From an uncultured Porphyromonadaceae bacterium (GTDB taxonomy: Bacteria; Bacteroidota; Bacteroidia; Bacteroidales; Muribaculaceae): a stretch of 64,000 nt of DNA. Position 1 is the stretch's first letter; every line of letters starts with the position of its first letter. The DNA is taken from the NCBI GenBank assembly GCA_900550645.1, contig URTA01000006.1, forward strand, positions 24,942 to 88,941. Reading direction: 5' to 3'. The position numbers and the translations under genes are program-made. This document shows positions 26,439 to 34,495 of this stretch, piece by piece. The notes beneath the pieces were generated by a model. It saw only the letters and a program-made list of their open reading frames with translations, did not search any database and had not been told where the DNA came from.

Positions 26439-26987
26439 TTAGTGTGTGTTTCCAAATTTACGAAGTTCAAAATTCTCGCCGAGGACTTCCTTAACCTTCT
26501 CGTCCATGAGCTTTTCAGCTGTCTTGGTCGCGTTGGCTATGGCGTCGTCAACGTTCTGCTTGTCATTGGCAATCTCGTCAGTAATCACCTCGCGTGCCGG
26601 GATTGAAGCCAGCGTAGCCTTGACGGTCTCGAAATGAACTTCAGCCATAGCGAGCCAGTCGTTCTTGGATTCTGCCGGAATCTTGTTCGCGTCTATTGCG
26701 GACTGCACCAGTGCTTCGCGCTCTGCAACCTTGGCTGCGGCTTCAGCGTCCTGGTATTCTTTCAGCTTTGCTTCTGTTTCGGTCAGCTTTGTCTGAAGGT
26801 TTGACACTTCAGCTTCCTTGCCCTTGTACTTGATGTTCAGAGCCTCGAACTGGGACTTCACGTCCTTGAGTTCGCTTTGGGCAGACATCAGTTCACCGAT
26901 GCGAGAAGTAACGGTTGCAGCCGGCGTGTCCTTAGGCAGTCCAAGTTGAGCGAAAAGAGCATCGAAAAGAGTGTTTTCTTGTTCCAT
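26439..26987 (-). CDS. Possible internal-start scaffold protein
   Basis: An in-frame ATG at 26985-26987 (residue 242 of the protease gene, MEQENTLFDALFAQLGLPKD) would yield the 182-residue coiled-coil scaffold alone. Mu I/Z and lambda C/Nu3 use the same nested arrangement. A CTATTCTTC motif lies 38 nt upstream at 27026-27034. Internal initiation is inferred and not demonstrated. Confidence 0.4.
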   Translation of the reverse strand: MEQENTLFDALFAQLGLPKDTPAATVTSRIGELMSAQSELKDVKSQFEALNIKYKGKEAEVSNLQTKLTETEAKLKEYQDAEAAAKVAEREALVQSAIDANKIPAESKNDWLAMAEVHFETVKATLASIPAREVITDEIANDKQNVDDAIANATKTAEKLMDEKVKEVLGENFELRKFGNTH

Positions 26988-27710
26988 TACCTTTTTTGCT
27001 TGGGTTTCAGCTATTTTGTTTTGATGAAGAATAGCAAGGGTTTTGCTGATTAGTTTATTCTCATCAACCGCAGCTCCCATTATTTCTCGCAGGGATTCCG
27101 CACTTGCAATGCCGTCAATTTTCTCACGGATGCTGTCGCTGACCTGTTTCGGGGTCTTGATGACGTTCTTTGCCGGGATTATTCCTGCCTTTACGACGTC
27201 TTTGGCGCTCATGTATGTGCCGTCAGCATCGCCTTCTCCGTCCATGATTTCCTTTACCTGCTCCTTGGTCAGGCCAAAACGCTTCCGGTAAATTGTTTCC
27301 AGCTGCGCTCTGAAAGCCTCTATCATGTTCTTGATGTCGATGTCGTCCGGATCGTCGCAGTAGCAGAACGGGTTGTGTATCATCAGGATTGAATAGTCGT
27401 GCATATACAGCTTGTCACAGGCTGCCCATATTACGCTGCCCATGGATGCCGCGATGCCCTCGATGACGCCATGTACCTCGATAGGGCAGGACTGGATGAC
27501 AGAGAAAGCAGCCATGCCGGCTATTACCGAACCGCCTTCAGAATTAATCATAACGACAATCTTCGACGGCTTGACATAATCTTGCAACCAGAGAAACTCG
27601 TCATTGAATCGCTCGACAGTGTCTGGGCATACAGGTCCGAAGAAACGTATCACAGCAGGTTTGTCCTGCTTCGCTTCCCCGACTACATATTTCAGTTTGT
27701 CTTTATCCAT
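26439..27710 (-). CDS. ClpP-type prohead protease fused to scaffold
   Basis: A 423-residue protein. Residues 20-190 are a ClpP/S49-like protease with a glycine-rich oxyanion segment (INSEGGSVIAGMAAF), the likely nucleophile S89 in GIAASMGS and H112 in MIHNP. Residues 240-423 are a long charged coiled coil, the scaffold domain, with a SKNDWLAMAEVHFETV stretch near residue 350. The protease would mature the prohead and remove the scaffold. It directly precedes the major capsid gene. Confidence 0.85.
   Translation of the reverse strand: MDKDKLKYVVGEAKQDKPAVIRFFGPVCPDTVERFNDEFLWLQDYVKPSKIVVMINSEGGSVIAGMAAFSVIQSCPIEVHGVIEGIAASMGSVIWAACDKLYMHDYSILMIHNPFCYCDDPDDIDIKNMIEAFRAQLETIYRKRFGLTKEQVKEIMDGEGDADGTYMSAKDVVKAGIIPAKNVIKTPKQVSDSIREKIDGIASAESLREIMGAAVDENKLISKTLAILHQNKIAETQAKKVMEQENTLFDALFAQLGLPKDTPAATVTSRIGELMSAQSELKDVKSQFEALNIKYKGKEAEVSNLQTKLTETEAKLKEYQDAEAAAKVAEREALVQSAIDANKIPAESKNDWLAMAEVHFETVKATLASIPAREVITDEIANDKQNVDDAIANATKTAEKLMDEKVKEVLGENFELRKFGNTH
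27026..27034 (-). promoter_or_regulatory. CTATTCTTC copy inside protease gene
   Basis: The motif lies 38 nt upstream of the internal scaffold start at 26987. Because it also encodes residues here (AILHQ), the match could be chance. Confidence 0.25.
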
Positions 27711-27725
27711 TGTTCGTGTTTTGTA

Positions 27726-27734
27726 TAAGAATAG
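27726..27734 (-). promoter_or_regulatory. CTATTCTTA motif upstream of protease gene
   Basis: Minus-strand CTATTCTTA lies 15 nt before the start codon of the protease/scaffold gene. It differs at the last base from the other copies. Confidence 0.35.
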
Positions 27735-27755
27735 AATCGCATGACACGCAGGTTG

Positions 27756-28490
27756 TTAACCTACAGGCTTTTCGATGCCGGCAGCAGTGTCGAGGTTGCC
27801 GTCCAGGTGATTCTCGTGATTGTTCAGGTTTGCTTCAGGCACTTGGTCTGAATGGTTCGTGAACGGCGGCGCGACAAAATAGGCATCGACATAGTCCTTG
27901 TAATAATACGAACTGTAATCCCGAAACCAGACCTCGTAAGTTATCCAGTATTGCTGCAACGCATCGCTGAAGGATTCAGGCTGGTCCCAGTAGGTGAACT
28001 GGAAGCGTTCTGTCAGAGCCGAGAACTTGCTTTTGTTCTCGTTTATAGCATTGTTTATAAGCTGGAACACTTCCACGCCTTCAGTCTGGTATTCGTCATC
28101 ACCGTTGTTTAGGCGGTTAAGCACATACTGGATGCGGCACTCTGCCCGGAACTCTCCGATGCGTGAAGTCGCGACAAGTCCTCGTACATTGATAAAGTGG
28201 ATGAACACGGCCGGGAAAGCGATGTTGCCGTACTCCTCGTTGGATGTGCTGCTCTTTATCCGACCCAGCTGTCCTGTGTTCCACTTCACGGTCTTGAAAT
28301 ACTTTTCGCCTTCAGGGTCGTTTGAATCTTTGGGAATACCCTTGACAATCGTTTCTATAGCCCGGTAAATATCCACCATGGGGTTGCCGGGAAACGGTAT
28401 GCTTTCACTTGACGAGGGAGTGTCGTCAGCATAAACACTTATATCTTCGAGTTTTGCAACCGGCTGTCTGTTTTTCTTATGTGTTAGCAT
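27756..28490 (-). CDS. Tail terminator / head-tail joining-like protein
   Basis: A 244-residue protein with start at 28490 (MLTHKKNRQPVAKLEDISVY), overlapping the gpG-like stop by 14 bp. A longer frame to 28790 runs wholly through that gene and is rejected. The core (IYRAIETIVKG; GNIAFPAVFIHFINV; RAECRIQYVLNRL; FRDYSSYYYKDY) has the alpha/beta pattern and early-operon position of tail terminator or minor tail proteins. The C-terminal 40 residues are Asn/Pro-rich and probably disordered. The exact role is uncertain. Confidence 0.5.
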   Translation of the reverse strand: MLTHKKNRQPVAKLEDISVYADDTPSSSESIPFPGNPMVDIYRAIETIVKGIPKDSNDPEGEKYFKTVKWNTGQLGRIKSSTSNEEYGNIAFPAVFIHFINVRGLVATSRIGEFRAECRIQYVLNRLNNGDDEYQTEGVEVFQLINNAINENKSKFSALTERFQFTYWDQPESFSDALQQYWITYEVWFRDYSSYYYKDYVDAYFVAPPFTNHSDQVPEANLNNHENHLDGNLDTAAGIEKPVG

Positions 28491-28986
28491 TGGGGAATCC
28501 TCTAAATATTTTCTTTTGGAGAGCCAACAACCTTTCAAACAAAACTGTCGAATCTCCGATGAATTGACGCTGGGATATGTTTGCTGCTGCGCCGCTTGCT
28601 CCTGAACCGCTGCCGCCTTCGTTATGTATGGCGGCATAACAGAAGCCCGGGTGTCGTGCTGCTCCAGTAAAGGCGCTGGGGTTGGTGAAAATCTTGACAC
28701 TTCTGATGCCTGTGCCTTTCTGAAGCTGGTAGGTGATAGAGTTTTGCAGTGTTCCTGTCTCACGCAGCAACGGATGCTTGGCTTTGTCATTCTTCCGGGC
28801 AGGCCACCAGCTGCCGCCTCTTGTATTGAACTTCTTCAGGTCAAACGACTTCTTGAACACTTCTACACCGGCCAAACCGGCTGCTGTCTCGAAGTTGTAT
28901 ACGTTAACCTCGAGACGATGCCGCAGCTTCTGCCATTGAGCCGCCATGCGCTTGGGCGTTATGCGAATCATGCCTCCGTTAGCCAT
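28477..28986 (-). CDS. Phage virion morphogenesis protein, Mu gpG-like
   Basis: A 169-residue protein with the typical start RITPKRMAAQWQKLRHRL. A helical region contains FKKSFDLKKFNTRGGSWWPA followed by RKNDK, and then RHPGFCYAAIHNEGGSG. The F-x-x-x-G-x-x-W-x-P/A-x-x-x-x core and the late AxxHNEG are features of the Mu gpG/phage virion morphogenesis family. It overlaps its minor-head neighbour by 8 bp. The likely role is head completion or head-tail connection. Confidence 0.75.
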   Translation of the reverse strand: MANGGMIRITPKRMAAQWQKLRHRLEVNVYNFETAAGLAGVEVFKKSFDLKKFNTRGGSWWPARKNDKAKHPLLRETGTLQNSITYQLQKGTGIRSVKIFTNPSAFTGAARHPGFCYAAIHNEGGSGSGASGAAANISQRQFIGDSTVLFERLLALQKKIFRGFPNANT

Positions 28987-29875
28987 TGAAGTATTTGTCT
29001 TTGATTTTCAGTGATATGGCTTTTAATCGGTCGATGTGCGCCTTGTCAATCTGGAAATATGGGTGTTCATCAGAGAATATGCGGCCTCCCAGTGCTACGC
29101 TTTCCTTAAATGTACGGTCGAACCATTCTGGCATTGTCGGTTCTTTCACGGCAGACACTTTGCTGGCAGATGCTGCATCGGTATCCTCTACAAGATAACA
29201 GCGGCAAGCGTGTTCTATGGGAGGAATCAGCCATGCTGGGAATGAAGACTTGGGTGCAGTGTAGCCTTCGTACTGCAAGTGCCATGGACGTACTCGCTCG
29301 TCTCCCATGGTCATATACATCAGCACTGTGGAAGCCGAATGTTTGGACAATGCAGCGGCGACTATCATTGCATATTCGATGTCGAGGTTTTCTACTCTTG
29401 CATAGCGTTTGTTGTACTTGGCGCAGATTGCCAGCAACGCTTCAAGGTATTCTTCTTCGTCCTCATACTCGCCGAAGTCACCATCGCCATCTTCCTCGTC
29501 GCCTTCATCATCAAAATCCTCCAAGTCTGGCAGTTCACTTACCATCTGGTATTCTTCGGCCGCAGCAAAGTCAACAATATTGTCAATCGCTGCTACCAGT
29601 ATGTCGCGGCGGTTGCGGTCGGCTTCAGACAAATCATTTTTAGACCGAACCAATTCCAAGGCTTCTTCCCAGTCCATGTCAAAACCCTTAATTGCATGGC
29701 GTATGCCGAACTCTGCCCTAAGGGCGACAAGTTCCTCGAAAGCCTCATCTGGTTCCAGCCCATTATGAACTCTCTTGATGAACTCCTCGAATACAGCAAC
29801 TATGGCAAGATACTCTTCCTGCTCCTTCTCTTTGTCAATTTTGGGCAACGTTCTTGCTTGGATTTCGGAGAGCAA
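28979..29875 (-). CDS. Minor head protein, Mu F/gp30-like
   Basis: A 298-residue protein. The region VLMYMTMGDERVRPWHLQYE followed by GYTAP, and then LIPPIEHACRCYLVEDTD, is the Mu F / SPP1 gp7-type core (D-x-R-V-R-x-x-H ... C-R-C). The first 150 residues are helical with a strongly acidic stretch (residues about 122-150). The protein usually sits on the portal and takes part in DNA injection or head assembly. Gene order portal, F-like, G-like fits Mu. Confidence 0.75.
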   Translation of the reverse strand: MLSEIQARTLPKIDKEKEQEEYLAIVAVFEEFIKRVHNGLEPDEAFEELVALRAEFGIRHAIKGFDMDWEEALELVRSKNDLSEADRNRRDILVAAIDNIVDFAAAEEYQMVSELPDLEDFDDEGDEEDGDGDFGEYEDEEEYLEALLAICAKYNKRYARVENLDIEYAMIVAAALSKHSASTVLMYMTMGDERVRPWHLQYEGYTAPKSSFPAWLIPPIEHACRCYLVEDTDAASASKVSAVKEPTMPEWFDRTFKESVALGGRIFSDEHPYFQIDKAHIDRLKAISLKIKDKYFNG

Positions 29876-29883
29876 GGCGTTGC

Positions 29884-31203
29884 CTACCTTCTCTCCGCCA
29901 GAAAATTTGCAGTTTCTCCGCGATGCTTTCCGTAGCGGTGGAAGTATTCCTCATCAGACATTCGGCGGCGACCGTAGAAATCTCCGTCTTCTCCGCCTGT
30001 CCCTGCAAAACCGCCGAGAGCTTCGAGCTGCTCTCCGACGATTACGCCGAACTCCTTCTCAATCTCGTCCGGCTCGATGCGGTAGTGCGTCAACAGCATA
30101 TTGTACAGGGCAATCTGGTCCTTGTTCGACATCTCCAGTCTCCGAGAGTACTTGAACTTGCGGCCTGGCTTGAGAAAGCCAATAAGGACAAGGCGAGGTA
30201 TAACCTCTTCATTCATGACATTCTCTATGTATTCTCGGTAGACCTCGACACGGTCACGGAAGATGTCCTGGTGGGCGTTTGTTGCTCCTACATACGACTG
30301 CATGGCCCCAGCCATCGATTCCGAACCGAGTATAAGGTTTGAAACCTCCTGATTCACCATTTCGATAAGCCCGGTGAAAATCTTTTCCGAGTTCGACATG
30401 GTGAAGGTCTTTATATCCAGCTCATCCTCCTTGCCTGTGACGACAATCTTGTTCTGCGCGGCACTGGCAATCTCATGGACGAACCGCTGCCTGTCCTGAT
30501 TGTCTTCGGATTCCATCTTTCCATGGATAATCGGCTGGCCGTATGTGTGCGAGAAATTGATATAATTAGCTACCGTGAACTTCTTGGCCAGTATCGATGG
30601 GGTAGTGGCAGAGAAAAAGCCGAGTGTCCCTGTGTTTATAAGGATATAGTAGTTCTCGTACTGCGGGTCATCGAAAGACCAGTTAGGTAGCCAAATACCT
30701 TGTCGGCGCACAATGCGGCGCTGGTCTGGAAGTATGTTGCGGCGTTCTATCAAGTTCACCTGCTTAAGCCGTCCTGTTCTGGAGTCTACTTCAGGCAATA
30801 TCTCTATGCCAGTGAAGCCGTACAGCTTGGCTTCAGCTATGCCTTTGATTATCTTGATGAACTGCGTGCCTTGTATCTTGTCTGTTTCCTCGACATCCTT
30901 CACGAACTTCCCCTTCTCGTTCTCTGTAGCGAGCATATACCGTTCTCCCAAAATCTGGGATTCCAACGTTTCGAGTACAGAAGCAAGGTGCGCGTCCTGT
31001 TGCACGCACGCATCATAGAGGTCTATCAAGCGGCTACGGTCATCTAGAACAGTTCCGTCAAGCACCTGATGCTGTATGGACTTGAACCTGTTCCACCGCT
31101 CGATTTCCCTGACGTATTCCTGAATGGTCTTCTTGCTGGTGCGGTAGAAACACTCCAGCAAGTCGATATTGAATTTCTCCTGTTCAGTCGGACCTGTCGT
31201 CAT
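29884..31203 (-). CDS. Portal protein (DUF935, Mu gp29-like)
   Basis: A 439-residue protein with the DUF935 pattern. It has an early helical part (RLIDLYDACVQQDAHLASVL), FIKIIKGIAEAKLYGFTGIE, and a C-terminal part NLILGSESMAGAMQSYVGAT followed by NAHQDIFRDRVEVY. Residues 400-439 are a basic tail. It would form the dodecameric DNA gate at the capsid vertex. It is the first gene of the visible structural operon. Normally terminase lies just upstream, but here toxin-like cargo genes are found. Confidence 0.85.
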   Translation of the reverse strand: MTTGPTEQEKFNIDLLECFYRTSKKTIQEYVREIERWNRFKSIQHQVLDGTVLDDRSRLIDLYDACVQQDAHLASVLETLESQILGERYMLATENEKGKFVKDVEETDKIQGTQFIKIIKGIAEAKLYGFTGIEILPEVDSRTGRLKQVNLIERRNILPDQRRIVRRQGIWLPNWSFDDPQYENYYILINTGTLGFFSATTPSILAKKFTVANYINFSHTYGQPIIHGKMESEDNQDRQRFVHEIASAAQNKIVVTGKEDELDIKTFTMSNSEKIFTGLIEMVNQEVSNLILGSESMAGAMQSYVGATNAHQDIFRDRVEVYREYIENVMNEEVIPRLVLIGFLKPGRKFKYSRRLEMSNKDQIALYNMLLTHYRIEPDEIEKEFGVIVGEQLEALGGFAGTGGEDGDFYGRRRMSDEEYFHRYGKHRGETANFLAERR

Positions 31204-31222
31204 TTCGTCTGTAGTTTTTACA

Positions 31223-31231
31223 GAAGAATAG
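31223..31231 (-). promoter_or_regulatory. CTATTCTTC motif upstream of portal gene
   Basis: Minus-strand CTATTCTTC lies 19 nt before the portal start codon, at the head of the structural operon. This is the position expected of a late promoter -7 element or leader. Confidence 0.4.
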
Positions 31232-31272
31232 ATGACGGCTGAAAGGAGTGTTTGTGGCTGCTAGAATAAAGG

Positions 31273-31764
31273 TTAGATTTTGATACCCAATGTTCTGAAG
31301 GCATCATTAAGGCTGCAATACTTTACGCCGACCGCTTTGCAAGCATCGGGAATCTTGACCCTGCGCTTGCAGTTCGGGTCGGGTGTCTCGTATGTAATCA
31401 CAGTAAAGTTTTGCGAGAGAGCTTCTGCCACGAGCCAAGAATCTGCGACATTGACAAATTCATTCTTGGCTGATGGCGTATATGATGTATTGGTTTGAGA
31501 CCACTGTGAAACAGTTGACAGCGCAATTAATGTCTTGTCGTCTTCTGAAATAAAGAACCCTTTATCCAGATTCTTGACGACCCATTCAGCCAAATCATCG
31601 TTGCCTTTGAGTATTTCCTCTTCAACCCTTTTGATTGAGTGAAAAAAACCATTGTTTGCCAGTCTTGATAACGCACTCCAAAAAGAAGGGTATATGTCGA
31701 ATGGCAGTCGAATCTTGGCTGTGATGAATATGTTTGTGTCGAGAAGATAGCGATGGGGACTCAT
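31273..31764 (-). CDS. PIN-like toxin (DUF4411 type)
   Basis: A 163-residue protein starting with YLLDTNIFI, the first acidic motif of PIN-like nucleases. Later acidic positions occur in DDKTLIALS and NVADSWLVAEAL, and the end reads KIPDACKAVGVKYCSLNDAF. DUF4411 proteins are PIN-like RNases that pair with XRE/ImmA-IrrE proteins as toxin-antitoxin modules. The gene follows such a protein with a 7-bp gap. RNA cleavage is inferred from family. Confidence 0.75.
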   Translation of the reverse strand: MSPHRYLLDTNIFITAKIRLPFDIYPSFWSALSRLANNGFFHSIKRVEEEILKGNDDLAEWVVKNLDKGFFISEDDKTLIALSTVSQWSQTNTSYTPSAKNEFVNVADSWLVAEALSQNFTVITYETPDPNCKRRVKIPDACKAVGVKYCSLNDAFRTLGIKI

Positions 31765-31771
31765 GCAACAA

Positions 31772-32887
31772 TCAAATTTTGTCAGTCATGAATTTTTCAA
31801 ATGTACGGCCATACAATCCTGTCAGTCTGTATGCTTCAGTATAAGACAACTGTTCAGAGCGAACAGCACTGTAGACGTATGCAGCAAACAGTTTGCCCAC
31901 ACGTTTTGCTGATGTACGGTAAAAGTCGCCTCCGGAACTTTGTTTTTTATTGTCTGTGAGCGAGGCTTTGTATTTCAAAAAGAAAGTGCGGTATCCCGTG
32001 TCTGTGATTAATCCAAGGTCGTGGGCACGCCGCGCTATAACAAGCCGGCTAACATTGAACAATTTTGCACAGCTATCTATGCTCGTCCAGTTCTCGTTCA
32101 ATAGAATTGCTGGCACAATAAATTCCGCAGCAACTTTGTCACAGTATGTTTCTACTCTGTCTTGATAATCTCCGTCGATACCGGCGTATCCAGCACTGAT
32201 ACCAACTAAAACATGAGTGAGTTCATGTGCCAACGTAAACATCTGCGCGGTCTTGCTGTCTCTGTTGTTGACAAAAATCATCGGAGCGTTTGTATCGCTG
32301 GCCAATGCAAAGCCTCGGCACTCGTCCACACTTAACGGCCTGTGAGAATTGTTTCCAACCACTCCATTAGAAAATACACATATACCTGCGGACTCAATCT
32401 TCTCAACAAAGTAGTTAACTGCTTTATCTGGAGAACGGAACTGCAACATCCAGTCTATCTCCATTCCGAGATAATTGCGGATGATTACAGCCATATCCTG
32501 TACAGAAACGCTGATGTCATACTTGCCAACGAAAGGACATTCATCTAATTCGTTTTCGGCAAGGTAATCGGACAACCACTCTTGCTTACCCTGAACATCC
32601 AAAATGGTCTGGTACACATTCAGGTCAAACTTTCCCTTTCCAGCTTTCCCTCTGAACATGGGGATGGGAGAAACTTCTTTAGGTGGTTCTGGTAGCAAAA
32701 GATATGCTATTGGTGCATGAACAGATTTGGCGAATTGCTCAAGCTGTTTTATAGTAGGCTGTTTCTCACCGGAGACGTATGCGGCAAATTTTGGATGAGC
32801 CTCTAAGAACTCTCCAACAGTATGACCGGCACGCTCGATTGCCCACTCATACATCTTTGCCAATACTTCTATCCGATTTTGTCCCAT
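31772..32887 (-). CDS. XRE/ImmA-IrrE protein (COG2856 type)
   Basis: A 371-residue protein. Residues 1-60 are a helix-turn-helix of XRE type (AYVSGEKQPTIKQLEQFAKS). The central domain carries the zinc-metalloprotease motif HELTH in TLAHELTHVLVG near residue 220, with a later acidic ligand region. This architecture is the antitoxin/regulator partner of DUF4411 toxins and is also found in phage and ICE regulators that cleave repressors. A palindrome lies directly upstream and is probably its operator. Confidence 0.8.
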   Translation of the reverse strand: MGQNRIEVLAKMYEWAIERAGHTVGEFLEAHPKFAAYVSGEKQPTIKQLEQFAKSVHAPIAYLLLPEPPKEVSPIPMFRGKAGKGKFDLNVYQTILDVQGKQEWLSDYLAENELDECPFVGKYDISVSVQDMAVIIRNYLGMEIDWMLQFRSPDKAVNYFVEKIESAGICVFSNGVVGNNSHRPLSVDECRGFALASDTNAPMIFVNNRDSKTAQMFTLAHELTHVLVGISAGYAGIDGDYQDRVETYCDKVAAEFIVPAILLNENWTSIDSCAKLFNVSRLVIARRAHDLGLITDTGYRTFFLKYKASLTDNKKQSSGGDFYRTSAKRVGKLFAAYVYSAVRSEQLSYTEAYRLTGLYGRTFEKFMTDKI

Positions 32888-32897
32888 TGTGCTATAA

Positions 32898-32919
32898 AAG
32901 TAGCGAAGCAGCGCTACTT
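32898..32919. promoter_or_regulatory. Palindromic operator candidate
   Basis: AAGTAGCG and CGCTACTT form a perfect 8-bp inverted repeat with a 6-nt spacer. It lies 10 nt upstream of the XRE/ImmA start and overlaps the end of the DUF2335-like gene. Autoregulation by the XRE domain is likely. Confidence 0.55.
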
Positions 32920-33408
32920 ACTTTTGTTTTTGTTTGCCGTATTTTGCTGTCGTACAAAAATCGCTGCGACTGCCGCAATCGTTCCTCCACAGATTGTCCC
33001 AGCCAACACGTCGTGCCCCAAATAACCAAGCCATGCGGCAACTCCAATAAACACCATCGCAACACTTAGCCCCATCCATTGTCCTCGTAGTATTTGGGAC
33101 GTGGTGCTTTTGATAAGGCGTTTCTCACATTCCATACGATGTTCCTGTTGTTTTTCAGCCATGCTGACAATCCGCTCTGCGAAACCTTCTTTTACATCTT
33201 CATAGCCACGCAACAAATCAGGATGTGGTATTGGTCCACTGAAGGTTTTACGCTCAATGGAAATCAAAGACAAGACTTCGGCTCGCGTTTCCTTATCGAG
33301 CTTTTGCAATATCTCGTTTTTATCGAGTTTTTGCAATGCGTCTACAGCTTCAGGGGTAACTTCGGCAAGAGACTTTTCATTGTGATCGGTCTTCTTATGT
33401 TGCTTCAT
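32914..33408 (-). CDS. DUF2335-type membrane protein
   Basis: A 164-residue protein. The segment SGPIPHPDLLRGYEDVKEGF followed by AERIVSMAEKQQEHR is the signature of DUF2335 predicted membrane proteins. Two hydrophobic helices close the protein (about residues 108-126 and 130-150), followed by a short basic tail. The gene lies between a small ORF and the ImmA-like gene in the same direction. The family is common in prophages and defence-like islands, but its function is not established. Confidence 0.7.
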   Translation of the reverse strand: MKQHKKTDHNEKSLAEVTPEAVDALQKLDKNEILQKLDKETRAEVLSLISIERKTFSGPIPHPDLLRGYEDVKEGFAERIVSMAEKQQEHRMECEKRLIKSTTSQILRGQWMGLSVAMVFIGVAAWLGYLGHDVLAGTICGGTIAAVAAIFVRQQNTANKNKSK

Positions 33409-33413
33409 GAGTT

Positions 33414-33617
33414 CTATCTTTTCAGTTTTTGAGAAGCATCATAAATGTATTGACCAACACTCTCCCAATCAGAAGCCAAGGCATCTGCATCATCTTCAGG
33501 TGTTGCGAGGTGAAAGTCTGACCTCATCCCGAAAATAGACATTGAGCTGCAAAGCCCATTGACGAAGGCTTCGTTTAGCTGCTGTCTGATTGCTCTCCTG
33601 TTGATTACTCTTTTCAT
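33414..33617 (-). CDS. Small leader protein of the cargo operon
   Basis: A 67-residue protein (MKRVINRRAIRQQLNEAFVN) with a basic N-terminus and an acidic middle (TPEDDADALASDWES). No family recognised. It is the first gene after the minus-strand promoter at 33690 and lies 5 bp before the DUF2335-like gene, so it probably belongs to the same transcript. Confidence 0.5.
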   Translation of the reverse strand: MKRVINRRAIRQQLNEAFVNGLCSSMSIFGMRSDFHLATPEDDADALASDWESVGQYIYDASQKLKR

Positions 33618-33689
33618 ATTCAGTTCAATTCATTTCATGGGATTATATTGTAACACCAATCGCTTTGGAGATGTTTTGTGTTGGCACTG

Positions 33690-33721
33690 CAAAGGTAATA
33701 TTTTCTACTTAAAGACACAAC
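33690..33721 (-). promoter_or_regulatory. Bacteroidota promoter for cargo operon
   Basis: On the minus strand: GTTG (33718-33721), a 20-nt spacer and TACCTTTG (33690-33697). It drives the leader protein, DUF2335, ImmA and PIN genes. Confidence 0.65.
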
Positions 33722-33883
33722 CATGCAACCAAATAATTTTCCAAAGCTACAAAAGCCGTTCAGAGAAGTAATAAAACAAATTGTCAGAGTAATATGATAG
33801 AACTATTGTTATCGGGTAAAATTTTTATTTCGCTGATTTACAGACTGTAGGCGTAAACTTTGAAGATATATCCACGATTTTTA

Positions 33884-33915
33884 TTTGTGAGTACGAATTT
33901 ATTGACTTACCTTTG
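33884..33915 (+). promoter_or_regulatory. Bacteroidota promoter for early operon
   Basis: TTTG (33884-33887), 20-nt spacer, TACCTTTG (33908-33915): an exact consensus match. The first start codon is at 33953. Confidence 0.75.
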
Positions 33916-33952
33916 TGCCGACAAATCAAGTTTCATTCAAAACCATACCAAT

Positions 33953-34495
33953 ATGGACAAAGGATTCAACTACTACAGAATCAAGACCACTTGGAAGGGC
34001 GAGGCAACTGACGGCTCACTCTCCAAGCGAAAGACAGAAGAGCTGGTGTACGCAAGCAGCTACACCGAGGCCGAGAAGGTTGCCCACGCTCTCATTGCCG
34101 GGCAGCAGAGAGACCGGTTCTCTGACAATTTCGACATCGAGATAGTCAAGACCAAAATCACCACATTGCTCTATAGCAATATCCTTGCCAAAGATGAAGG
34201 GCTTGTGGCGGGGCTTGTATGCACCTACTTCACCGAAAGCGAGGAAACAGGCGTTGGACTCTATGGCGTGAAGGTGATGTTTACCGCCCTCAACGAGAAG
34301 AACGGCGAGGAGAAACATACCCACGAGGTAATCTACACTCCAGCTACTTCAAACGCTGACGCAAGCGAGCGCATCAAGAAGCATCTCGGAGATTCGATTG
34401 ACTTCGTAGTCCGTGACGCGAAGTTCGACAAGGCAGAGTCAATTCTCTGGCCTGAAGATGTCTACAAACAAAAAGCAAGTTCAGACGCAGCCTGA
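33953..34495 (+). CDS. Early protein with RIKTTW...YTEAEKVAHAL pattern
   Basis: A 180-residue protein starting MDKGFNYYRIKTTWKGEATD. I chose this start because it lies just after the promoter, whereas the longer frame begins upstream of it. Two similar halves are visible: a strand plus T-x-A-E/D-A-S-x-x-I/A helix occurs early (SSYTEAEKVAHAL) and again late (TSNADASERIKKHL). This duplication resembles DUF4494-like proteins of Bacteroidota mobile elements. The function is unknown. It ends by overlapping the next start (TGATG). Confidence 0.6.
   Translation: MDKGFNYYRIKTTWKGEATDGSLSKRKTEELVYASSYTEAEKVAHALIAGQQRDRFSDNFDIEIVKTKITTLLYSNILAKDEGLVAGLVCTYFTESEETGVGLYGVKVMFTALNEKNGEEKHTHEVIYTPATSNADASERIKKHLGDSIDFVVRDAKFDKAESILWPEDVYKQKASSDAA

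Larger units (their letters stand above)
33618..33952. other. Divergent promoter region between minus and plus operons
   Basis: This 335-bp gene-free, AT-rich stretch holds one promoter in each direction, with about 160 bp between them. I see no long palindrome. It is the switch between the minus-strand and plus-strand transcripts. Confidence 0.6.

Noticed and set aside
27756..28790. 344-residue gene start at 28790
   Set aside because: The first 100 codons lie inside the gpG-like gene in another frame. A start at 28490 gives a normal short overlap.
19..31203. Mu-type transposable phage
   Set aside because: Head genes are Mu-like, but no DDE transposase or MuB-like ATPase is present in the window, and a tyrosine recombinase and iteron-type initiator are found instead.
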